From Mycoplana dimorpha (GTDB taxonomy: Bacteria > Pseudomonadota > Alphaproteobacteria > Rhizobiales > Rhizobiaceae): a stretch of DNA of 64,000 bases. Below, piece after piece: positions 56,077 through 64,000 of the stretch. The notes below the pieces were generated by a model. The model searched no databases and was not told where the DNA came from. It saw nothing but the letters and a program-made list of their open reading frames with translations. A program made the translations under genes and the position numbers. The stretch covers positions 124,001 to 188,000 of the forward strand of contig NZ_PZZZ01000003.1 of NCBI RefSeq assembly GCF_003046475.1, given 5' to 3'. The first letter of the stretch is position 1. Every line of letters begins with the position of its first letter.

Positions 56077-56652
56077 ATGTCGCGTATGGAACGCCCCCCA
56101 AAAATTGCTGAAGCCCCGTCGTCCGATGATCCTCCGGCGGACGATGGACGGATTTCGAGGGTGCTGGATCGCAATATCGACGTCCTGCTCTCCCGCCAGG
56201 ACGCCGCGGAAAGCGCGATGACGCTGCAGACACGCGTCGCCGACGCGATAACCCGGTTCGTGGGCAGCATGCCATTCGTCTATATTCACCTGGCGGCGGT
56301 GGTCCTCTGGGTGCTGGCAAATGTCGGCTGGCTGCCGCCCATTCCCGTCTTCGATCCGTCGTTCGTGATGCTCGCGATGATTGCCTCGGTCGAGGCGATC
56401 TTCATCACGACCTTCGTGCTCATCAGCCAGAATCGAATGATGGAGATGGAAAGCCGGCGCGCGGACCTCAATCTGCAGATCTCCCTGCTCGCCGAGCACG
56501 AGACCACGCGCCTGATCGCCCTCGTCTCTGCCATCGCCGAGCGGCTCGACGTCGAGACTGACGTCAATCCGGAGGAACTGGACGACTTAAAGCAGACCGT
56601 CTCTCCCGAAGCGGTGCTCAACCAGATCGAGCGCAAGCGCAAGTCGGATTGA
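56077..56652 (+). CDS. DUF1003 membrane protein
   Basis: About 191 residues. Two adjacent membrane helices (FVYIHLAAVVLWVLANVGWL and FVMLAMIASVEAIFITTFVL) are followed by SQNRMMEMESRRADLNLQIS, the DUF1003 core, and a cytoplasmic helical tail. Starts at 56077 or 56086 are possible, and the open frame extends upstream to 55978. Function unknown. It overlaps no neighbour but precedes the dehydrogenase. Confidence 0.85.
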   Translation: MSRMERPPKIAEAPSSDDPPADDGRISRVLDRNIDVLLSRQDAAESAMTLQTRVADAITRFVGSMPFVYIHLAAVVLWVLANVGWLPPIPVFDPSFVMLAMIASVEAIFITTFVLISQNRMMEMESRRADLNLQISLLAEHETTRLIALVSAIAERLDVETDVNPEELDDLKQTVSPEAVLNQIERKRKSD

Positions 56653-56744
56653 GGCTGCATCTTCTTTGTACCTCGCGGGAACCGGGCAGCGACCTTCGAG
56701 TTATGAGCGCATTCGGACGGCGCGTCGGCGAAGGGACCTGCGAC

Positions 56745-57728
56745 ATGAACGTGACCACAGTGGCGCGAGAGATGAAGGCGGCGATCGTCACCGGTCCGGG
56801 CAGGATGAAGGTCGAGACGCTGCTGGTCCCTGAACCCGGGCCGCGGCAGGTCCGGATCCGGCTGGAAGGCTGCGGCGTCTGCGCCTCCAACCTGACGCCC
56901 TGGGCCGGTCCGGAATGGATGATTTTTCCGACCGAGCCCGGCGGACTCGGGCACGAGGGCTGGGGAAGGATCGACGCGGTCGGCGAAGGGGTGCGGGACA
57001 TCCACATTGGCGAGCGCGTCGCCGCACTCTCCTATCATGCCTATGCCACTCACGATCTGGCCGATCGGTCGGCGATCGTGCCGCTGCCGGCGGAGCTCGA
57101 CGGCATGCCGTTTCCAGGCGAGCCGCTCGGTTGCGCCATGAATATCCTGCGCCGGAGCGGGATCGTCGCCGGCGAGACGGTCGCGATTGTGGGCATAGGC
57201 TTTCTCGGAGCGCTTCTGACGCAGCTTGCGTCTGCTGCCGGCGCAAGGGTCATCGCGATATCGCGCCGCTCCTCGGCGCTGGCGCTCGCCGAAACAATGG
57301 GGGCGCGGACTTGTATCCCCATGAGCGACCATGCCCGCATCATCGGTGAGGTCCGCGACCGCACGGAGGGTCGCTTCTGCGATTGCGTCATCGAGGCGGT
57401 CGGCAAGCAGTGGCCGCTCGACCTTGCCGGTGAACTGACGAAGGAGCGCGGCCGGCTGGTCGTGGCCGGCTACCATCAGGATGGTCCCCGGCAGGTCAAC
57501 ATGCAGCTCTGGAACTGGCGCGGCCTCGACGTGATCAACGCCCATGAGCGCGATCCGGCCGTCTACGTGCGCGGCATGCGCGAAGCGGTCCAGGCGGTGG
57601 TTTCCGGCCGCCTGTCGCCCCTTTCCCTCTACACCCATACCTTCCCGCTCGATGAGCTGGACACGGCGCTCGACATGACGCGCGATCGTCCCGAGGGCTT
57701 CGTCAAAGCACTGGTGGACTGCACATGA
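56745..57728 (+). CDS. Zinc-type alcohol dehydrogenase family protein (MDR)
   Basis: A 327-residue medium-chain dehydrogenase: GCGVCASNLTPWAGPEW near the catalytic zinc site, LGHEGWGRIDAVGEGV, and the NAD(P) motif VAIVGIGFLGALLTQLA. Structural-zinc cysteines are not seen. ATG 56745 has AAGGGAC upstream. It overlaps the Gfo/Idh gene by 4 bp; the two probably act in succession on one sugar or inositol derivative. Confidence 0.87.
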   Translation: MNVTTVAREMKAAIVTGPGRMKVETLLVPEPGPRQVRIRLEGCGVCASNLTPWAGPEWMIFPTEPGGLGHEGWGRIDAVGEGVRDIHIGERVAALSYHAYATHDLADRSAIVPLPAELDGMPFPGEPLGCAMNILRRSGIVAGETVAIVGIGFLGALLTQLASAAGARVIAISRRSSALALAETMGARTCIPMSDHARIIGEVRDRTEGRFCDCVIEAVGKQWPLDLAGELTKERGRLVVAGYHQDGPRQVNMQLWNWRGLDVINAHERDPAVYVRGMREAVQAVVSGRLSPLSLYTHTFPLDELDTALDMTRDRPEGFVKALVDCT

Positions 57729-58747
57729 GCGAACCGCCAGCCAGCGTCGGCCCCGCCCGACCTCGCCCCTTGCGGCTCGGCTTTGCCGGCGTCGGCTGGA
57801 TCGGCCGCCACCGGATGAAGGCGATGCTGGAGACCGGCCTGGCGGAGGCGGTGGCGCTTTGCGATCCCGCCCCTGCGATGCTTGAAGAAGCGCTGGCGAT
57901 CGCACCCCTTGCGACCGTCGTCCCTACCTATGGATCCATGCTGGAACACGGGTTGGACGGCATCGTGATCGCCACGCCGAGCGCGTTGCACGCCGAGCAG
58001 GCGATCGCTGCGCTCGACACCGGCCATGCGGTGTTCTGCCAAAAGCCGCTGGCGCGATCGCGTGAGGAAACCCGCCCGGTGATCGAAGCCGCCCGGCGAT
58101 CCGACCGGCTGCTGGCCGTCGATTTCTGCTACCGGCATACCGTCGGCATGCAGGCGCTGCGGAAGCTGGCGTCCGACGGCAGCCTCGGCCGGATTTTCGC
58201 CATCGACCTGACGTTCCACAACGCCTACGGCCCCGACAAGGACTGGTTCTATGACAAGGCTCGTTCCGGCGGCGGGTGTGTGATCGACCTCGGCGTTCAC
58301 CTGGTCGACCTTGCCCTTTGGTTGCTCGACTTTCCGCAGGTAGTCTCCGTCGACAGTCATCTCTTCCATCATTCCCGGCCGTTACCGCCCGGTTCTGACG
58401 AGATCGAGGACTTCGCGGTGGCGACGCTCGGGCTCGAAAGCGGCGCCGTCGCGCGCATTGCCTGCTCCTGGCGCCTCCACGCCGGCCGCAACGCGGCCAT
58501 TGGCGCAACCGTCTACGGCTCCGAAGGCGGCGGCCGGTTCCACAATGTCGACGGCTCCTTCTACGACTTTGCGGCCGAGCGTTTCGACGGGACGAACTCT
58601 GTCCCCCTCACCTCTCCGCCCGACGACTGGGGCGGCAGGGCGGCGGCGGACTGGGTGCACCGGGTCGCCGACGGCGCCCGCTTTGACGAGCGGTGCCTCG
58701 AGTTGGAAGCGGTGGCCCGGGTCATCGACGCCATCTACGGACAATGA
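57725..58747 (+). CDS. Gfo/Idh/MocA family oxidoreductase
   Basis: A 340-residue NAD(P)-dependent oxidoreductase: GFAGVGWIGRHRMKAMLETG, FCQKPLARS (the EKPxA motif with Gln for Glu) and CVIDLGVHLVDLALWLL. Members oxidise sugars or inositols, which matches the inositol synthase 2 kb away. Confidence 0.9.
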   Translation: MSEPPASVGPARPRPLRLGFAGVGWIGRHRMKAMLETGLAEAVALCDPAPAMLEEALAIAPLATVVPTYGSMLEHGLDGIVIATPSALHAEQAIAALDTGHAVFCQKPLARSREETRPVIEAARRSDRLLAVDFCYRHTVGMQALRKLASDGSLGRIFAIDLTFHNAYGPDKDWFYDKARSGGGCVIDLGVHLVDLALWLLDFPQVVSVDSHLFHHSRPLPPGSDEIEDFAVATLGLESGAVARIACSWRLHAGRNAAIGATVYGSEGGGRFHNVDGSFYDFAAERFDGTNSVPLTSPPDDWGGRAAADWVHRVADGARFDERCLELEAVARVIDAIYGQ

Positions 58748-58815
58748 TTCAAGCGGCAGCCGAACAAATCGCGCCGGGCGCGGTTATCCATGTACGAAGA
58801 CCCGGAGATGCGACG

Positions 58816-59001
58816 ATGGCCCGTTCGGCAAGGAAGCAAAACCTGGACGCGATTGCCCAGCAGGAACAGGCGGACTACCTGCGCCGGACCTCGATGACGT
58901 TCCTTGAATGCGCCATTCATCTGTGCGTCACCCACATGCCGACGAAGGAAGTAGTCCGCGTCCTCGAAACCCACGCCTGCATCCTCCGGGACTACGAGTA
59001 G
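58816..59001 (+). CDS. Small hypothetical protein
   Basis: A 61-residue protein (MARSARKQNLDAIAQQEQAD...) starting at ATG 58816 with GGAGATG upstream. It is helical with three Cys, ending ETHACILRDYE. It lies 68 bp after the Gfo/Idh gene and convergent with the two-domain protein. No family recognised. Confidence 0.6.
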   Translation: MARSARKQNLDAIAQQEQADYLRRTSMTFLECAIHLCVTHMPTKEVVRVLETHACILRDYE

Positions 59002-59029
59002 GCTCGCCTGCAGGTTGGCGGAAGCGCGC

Positions 59030-60775
59030 TCAGTCGAGCAGGCGTGACAGCCGTTCGGCATAGCTCCGGACCATCGCATGCGCTCGGCCACGGTCGGCGA
59101 CATCGCCGTTCTCGCTGGCCCGCCGCCAAAGCCCGATCTGGAAGGCGAGGTAGCAGGGCACCAGCATGTCGAGCAGTTCGGCGCACACCGTTCGGCCCGT
59201 TTGATGCGAGACAATGCCGGTGATCTCGCTGCGCTCGTCCGCGGAAAGGTCGAACTCGACGGTGGCTCCGGCAATGTCCCAGCCGATGTCCTGCGGTCCG
59301 ATGAGATCATGGCCGGTGCTGTGGTCGAGCGCGTCAGTCTTGATCAGTCGACCGTCCGCTGTCAACAGCCATTCCCATCGGTGCAGGCGGTTGTCGGTAT
59401 CGACGGGGATAAGCCGCCCCTCCAGCCGCTCGGCAAAGCCAAGTAGGCTCTTCAGGGCCGACGCCCTCTCCTGGCCTAGCTGCTCGCCGGTGTTGGCGAG
59501 CGCCATGGCGAACAGCCGGTCCGGGTCGGCGCCAATGGCCGGCGCCCGCAAATTGGCCGCCCGGAAGCCGAGATAGCGTCCGATCCGCTCCACCAGCTGC
59601 GTCCGCTCGAGGTGGCCGGCATCGACCGGCTGGCCGTCGATCCAGCGTTCGATGAGGAAGCCATGGCAGAGCCCGGCCACGGCCGGACAGAACCCGGCTT
59701 CGGCAAGGACGCGCGCCGTGCGCAGCTTGCGCACCCCGGGCTCGCCGATGCCGGCGAACCGCGCGCACCATGTCCCCGAGCGCGTCTGCGCCAGATATTT
59801 CCGCCGCTCGTGCAGGCCATCGATGGGCGGCTGCTGGTCAGCACCGGCATGGCGAAGCTCCCGCCACCTGCCGCCGCCGATGTCCCGCAAGGGTCGGACG
59901 AGCGGTCCGGTGCAGCGTGCGATCCATGTCCCGAGATGGTGGCGTGGATCGGCCGCGCTTGTCAGCATGTCGTCGAAGCCGACGACATGCTGCGCGGTCC
60001 TGTTCCAGTTGTCGCGGGTCTTCCGGCTCGCCCTCTCCCCGCACCCCCCTGCATGGCTGGGAAAGAAGTGGATGCGGCTCCTGCTGACGCCGTGACCGGT
60101 CAGCCAGTCGGCCACGCTCGCAAACGAGCTCCCGGAAAGCCCCGGCCCTTCGTCGACGACTGCGAAACACGCCTCCGGCTTCGCCAGCAGCCGCGCCGCC
60201 AGTCGCGGCCCGACGCGTAGTTCGCGCTGAAAGGGATGCCCGACCGGTCGGACGGTGACCGGCGGCGCGGCCCCCAGCGCAGCCGCGACGATGGCGGCCA
60301 ATCCGGTGCCGATGCTGCGGATGCCGATCACGACGGTGTCCGCGGCAAGTCCAGACCGCATGGCGGCCTCGCCGTAGGCCTCCGGATAGAGCGCGTAAAA
60401 GGCATGCCCTTCCGGCTCCCTGATCCGAAGCCGAGCGTCCGTCGCCAGCGCCGCGAGTGTTTCCGGCCAATCGCTCGGCCACGTCAGCACGTTGGCAAAG
60501 CCGCTGTTCCACGATGCAAGCACGGTGCATGCCAGTTCCGTCAGCAACCGCGCGCACGCCCTATGCGTGTCCGTGTCCTCATCTGCGCCATTGCTCTCGA
60601 ACTCGGCATCGGCGATCCCTTGTGCGAGCTGGCCGACGCGGAGGAAGACGTTGACGAGTGCGGCGTGGCGGTCCAGCCCGGCCGGCAGGCGCATACACAC
60701 GGAACGGGCCGCTTCGATCCCGGCGACCAGGGAAGACCCCGTCTCGATCCGCTCCGCATCACCGTAAACCAGCAT
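59030..60775 (-). CDS. Two-domain protein: phosphoribosyltransferase-like and kinase-like
   Basis: A 581-residue protein of unrecognised family. Residues 145-235 look like a PRTase fold: [20 protein letters not shown] (first strand and loop) and [20 protein letters not shown], positioned like the PRPP-binding loop but with EGPGLSGSS in place of DDxxTTG. Residues 340-575 resemble an aminoglycoside-phosphotransferase-type kinase: [60 protein letters not shown] and [28 protein letters not shown] precedes ATG 60775. It is divergent from ino1 with 149 bp between. Confidence 0.7.
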   Translation of the reverse strand: MLVYGDAERIETGSSLVAGIEAARSVCMRLPAGLDRHAALVNVFLRVGQLAQGIADAEFESNGADEDTDTHRACARLLTELACTVLASWNSGFANVLTWPSDWPETLAALATDARLRIREPEGHAFYALYPEAYGEAAMRSGLAADTVVIGIRSIGTGLAAIVAAALGAAPPVTVRPVGHPFQRELRVGPRLAARLLAKPEACFAVVDEGPGLSGSSFASVADWLTGHGVSRSRIHFFPSHAGGCGERASRKTRDNWNRTAQHVVGFDDMLTSAADPRHHLGTWIARCTGPLVRPLRDIGGGRWRELRHAGADQQPPIDGLHERRKYLAQTRSGTWCARFAGIGEPGVRKLRTARVLAEAGFCPAVAGLCHGFLIERWIDGQPVDAGHLERTQLVERIGRYLGFRAANLRAPAIGADPDRLFAMALANTGEQLGQERASALKSLLGFAERLEGRLIPVDTDNRLHRWEWLLTADGRLIKTDALDHSTGHDLIGPQDIGWDIAGATVEFDLSADERSEITGIVSHQTGRTVCAELLDMLVPCYLAFQIGLWRRASENGDVADRGRAHAMVRSYAERLSRLLD

Positions 60776-60924
60776 TGCCGCACTCCCTCCGTCGAATGTG
60801 TCCGAACATCCGACCGGCAGAAATGGTCCTCGTCTCCTGCGCCGCCGACGTGAAATATTTGCAGGGAACCATTCAGGGTCGAACCGGTTCGGTGAGGATT
60901 GTAGATGCCGGGGAGCGACGAAAA

Positions 60925-62024
<1,100 letters not shown>

Positions 62025-62028
<4 letters not shown>

Positions 62029-62624
62029 CCACGACCTTCTTCCTCGTCCGCCACGCCGCCCACGACGACGTCGGTCGCTTCCTTGCCGGCCGCGCCGATG
62101 GCGTGGCGCTGAGCGAACCGGGCCGAGCGCAGGCGCGCCGGCTCGGCACCCGCATGGCTCGCGAGGATTTCTCCACGATCTATGCCAGCCCGCGCCAGCG
62201 CGCCCAGCAGACGGCCGCAGCGATTGCCGCCGCCAATGGCGGCGGTCCGGTGCGCACCGCGGACGAGCTCGACGAGGTCGATTTCGGGCACTGGTCGGGA
62301 AAGACCTTTGACATCCTCAACGGCGATCCAGGCTGGCGGCGCTGGAACAGCCTGCGCAGCCTGGCCCGAACGCCCGGTGGCGAGACGATGCTGAACGTCC
62401 AGCAAAGGGCGTTCGCGTTCATCGAAACCCTTGCCGCCGATCCCGGCGACCGACGACTGGTCCTCGTCAGCCATGCCGACGTCATCAAGTCGGTCGTCAG
62501 CCATGTGCTCGGCCTGCCGGCCGACGCCTGGCCCCGTTTCGACGTGGCGCCCGCTTCCGTCACCACCGTGGTGCTCGGCGAATGGGGTGCCAAGGTCTTG
62601 ACGCTGAACGAAATCATCCCGTGA
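62025..62624 (+). CDS. Histidine phosphatase family protein
   Basis: A 199-residue phosphoglycerate-mutase-fold phosphatase: [11 protein letters not shown] (phosphorylated His), [31 protein letters not shown] and the second His in [13 protein letters not shown]. Starts at GTG 62025. Coupled to ino1, so it may dephosphorylate inositol 1-phosphate or a downstream sugar phosphate; this is inferred from context only. Confidence 0.9.
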
Positions 62625-62647
62625 CACCAGGCAGGGGAGCGTGCCGC

Positions 62648-63406
62648 ATGACCATGACCACCAGCGAAGTGCGCCGTCGGATCGAAGAGCTCGGGCCGTG
62701 GTTCCACAACATCGAGCTTGGTGGGGTGGCGACCGCCCCCGACCATTTCCTCGGCGACTATCCGCGCGTCAAGTGGCGCAAGTTCGCCGAAGCGCTGCCC
62801 CTGGACCTCACCGGCCGGACGGTGCTCGACATCGGCTGCAATGCCGGCTTCTATTCGATCGAGATGAAGCGGCGAGGCGCCGACCGGGTCGTCGGCATCG
62901 ACTTCGACGACGTCTACCTCGCGCAGGCCCGCTTCGCGGCGGAGATGACGGGGGCCGACATCGAGTTCCGCAGGCTCTCCGTCTACGACATCGCGGCGCT
63001 CGGCGAGCGCTTCGACATCGTCCTGTTCATGGGGGTGCTCTATCATCTGCGCCACCCGCTCCTTGCCCTCGACCTGATCCGCGAACATGCGGCCGGCGAC
63101 CTGCTCGTCTTCCAGTCGATGCAGCGCGGCGCCGCCGAGATCGCCAACGTCGAGCAGAATTATTCTTTCTGGCGGAGCGATCCCTTCGAGCGGCCGGATT
63201 TCCCGCGCCTGCACTTCATCGAGCATCGCTATGCGGACGACCCGACGAACTGGTGGATCCCGAATGCGGCCTGCGTCGAGGCGATGCTGCGCAGCTCCGG
63301 CTTCGAAATCACCCAGCATCCGGAAAGCGAGGTCTACATCTGCCGCACGGCCGAACGGCCGGAGCACGGCAGACCGGTCTATCCAGCCAAGGGGAGCCGC
63401 TCATGA
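62648..63406 (+). CDS. SAM-dependent methyltransferase (TIGR04290/DUF1698-like)
   Basis: A 252-residue class I methyltransferase. SAM motif I is TVLDIGCNAGFYSIEMKRRG, followed by VVGIDFDDVYLAQARFAAEM and DIVLFMGVLYHLRHPLLALD, the last resembling CmoB-type enzymes. ATG 62648 follows GGGGAGC. Its product is followed by a glycoside hydrolase that starts within its stop codon (ATGA). Confidence 0.88.
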   Translation: MTMTTSEVRRRIEELGPWFHNIELGGVATAPDHFLGDYPRVKWRKFAEALPLDLTGRTVLDIGCNAGFYSIEMKRRGADRVVGIDFDDVYLAQARFAAEMTGADIEFRRLSVYDIAALGERFDIVLFMGVLYHLRHPLLALDLIREHAAGDLLVFQSMQRGAAEIANVEQNYSFWRSDPFERPDFPRLHFIEHRYADDPTNWWIPNAACVEAMLRSSGFEITQHPESEVYICRTAERPEHGRPVYPAKGSRS

Positions 63407-64000
63407 TGGAAGCAGCCATGATCTGGAACGAGCCGAACAACAAGTCGCACTGGGACCCGGAGATCGACCCGGACTGGAGGCTCTTTGCGCAGATGGCGAT
63501 CCTGGCGGGCGATGCGATCGCCGCCGCCGATCCAGGGCTGACGCGGGTGCTCGGCGGCATTTCGCCGATCGATCCCGGTTTCATCGGCCGCATGAAGGAC
63601 TACGGCGTGCTGGATCACGTCGATGCGGTCGCAGTGCATGGTTTTCCGCTCGACTGGAACCTCTGGCAGATCGGCGAGTGGCCTCAGAGGATCCAGGAGA
63701 TCAGGAGCGTCACCAGCCTGCCGATCTGGGTCAGCGAGGTCGGCGTCTCGAGCTTCGGCGCCGAGGAGGTGCAGCGCTGGGGGCTCGAGCGAACCGTCGC
63801 TCTCCTGAAGGGAAAGGCCGAACGCATACAGTGGTACAGCCTCTACGACCTGCCGCGCGCCTGGGAAGCGACGACGCGCCACCGCGAGGCGGAGGGTTCC
63901 TCCTACTACCGGCATTTCTACATGGGGCTCCTGCGCGAGGACGGCTCGCCGAAGCCGGCGCTTCAGGAATTCATCCGCCACACGCCGGAAATCGGCCTGG
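63403..64000 (+). CDS. Glycoside hydrolase, clan GH-A (beta-xylosidase/GH39-like), 3' end outside the window
   Basis: At least 199 residues. AMIWNEPNNKSHWDPEIDPD holds the acid/base Glu in NEPN, and LPIWVSEVGVSSFG holds the likely nucleophile Glu; both are clan GH-A features. AERIQWYSLYDLPRAW and YRHFYMGLLREDGSPKPALQ follow. No signal peptide at the start, so it is probably cytoplasmic. The gene is truncated by the window edge. The UDP-xylose synthase upstream makes a xylose-linked substrate plausible. Confidence 0.8.
   Translation, partial: MMEAAMIWNEPNNKSHWDPEIDPDWRLFAQMAILAGDAIAAADPGLTRVLGGISPIDPGFIGRMKDYGVLDHVDAVAVHGFPLDWNLWQIGEWPQRIQEIRSVTSLPIWVSEVGVSSFGAEEVQRWGLERTVALLKGKAERIQWYSLYDLPRAWEATTRHREAEGSSYYRHFYMGLLREDGSPKPALQEFIRHTPEIGL

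Noticed and set aside
60658-60924. Upstream extension of ino1 in frame
   Set aside because: The family's NAD-binding start lies at 60925 with a good ribosome-binding site; the extension translates the antisense of the neighbouring gene.

Overview
The window is high-GC alphaproteobacterial DNA, most likely from a Rhizobiaceae genome (Sinorhizobium/Ensifer/Rhizobium/Shinella-like). The evidence is an imuA-imuB-dnaE2 mutasome, bfd-bfr, the block obgE-proB-proA-nadD-rsfS-rlmH-envC-ctpA-deacetylase-rppH, and an Omp25/31-type porin. The assignment rests on gene content and order; no species can be named from the sequence alone.

Region by region. (1) 1-18960 is housekeeping: DNA-damage mutasome, bacterioferritin with its ferredoxin, then a long minus-strand series covering RNA 5'-end processing, cell-wall turnover, ribosome maturation, NAD synthesis, proline synthesis, Obg GTPase, two GNAT acetyltransferases and ribosomal proteins L27/L21. 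It ends at tRNA-Ser(CGA). (2) About 18961-33300 is an accessory island abutting the tRNA-Ser gene. It is visibly lower in GC, gene-sparse and full of remnants. It holds an orphan PD-(D/E)XK nuclease-like protein, an outer-membrane beta-barrel, an intact tyrosine recombinase plus a frameshifted partial second copy, a periplasmic ClpP-like/PAN protein, a Rap1a/Tai-like secreted protein, a NYN-domain protein overlapping a DUF429 protein, a GIY-YIG protein overlapping a second, broken DUF429 gene, a tail of a type I methylase (HsdM) and a tail of a type ISP/helicase-type restriction enzyme. (3) 33396-46822 is a catabolic and uptake locus. A minus-strand operon carries a flavin reductase fused to a degenerate Nudix domain, an aldehyde dehydrogenase, a luciferase-like monooxygenase, an alpha/beta hydrolase-CMD fusion and a DUF1185 protein. 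Divergent from it are a GAF/PucR-type regulator, a beta-rich unknown protein and an ABC importer. (4) 46922-48148 has two small hypothetical genes, one frameshifted. (5) 48171-64000 is a glycoconjugate locus: a tightly overlapping seven-gene minus-strand operon (two sugar epimerases, a GT4, three CgeB-like glycosyltransferase candidates, UDP-xylose synthase), followed by dehydrogenases, a two-domain PRTase-like/kinase-like protein, myo-inositol-1-phosphate synthase, a histidine phosphatase, a methyltransferase and the start of a glycoside hydrolase.

The most promising undescribed biology is in two places. One is the inositol/xylose/CgeB locus with its unusual PRTase-like/kinase-like protein, which looks like a complete pathway for an uncharacterised glycan or glycolipid. 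The other is the pairing of DUF429 proteins with two different nuclease folds in the island. Several apparent 1-nt frameshifts (imuB, a conserved hypothetical gene, a DUF429 paralogue, an integrase copy) need to be separated into real decay and assembly error. No composition, alignment or structure calculation could be run here; family calls come from reading motifs by eye.
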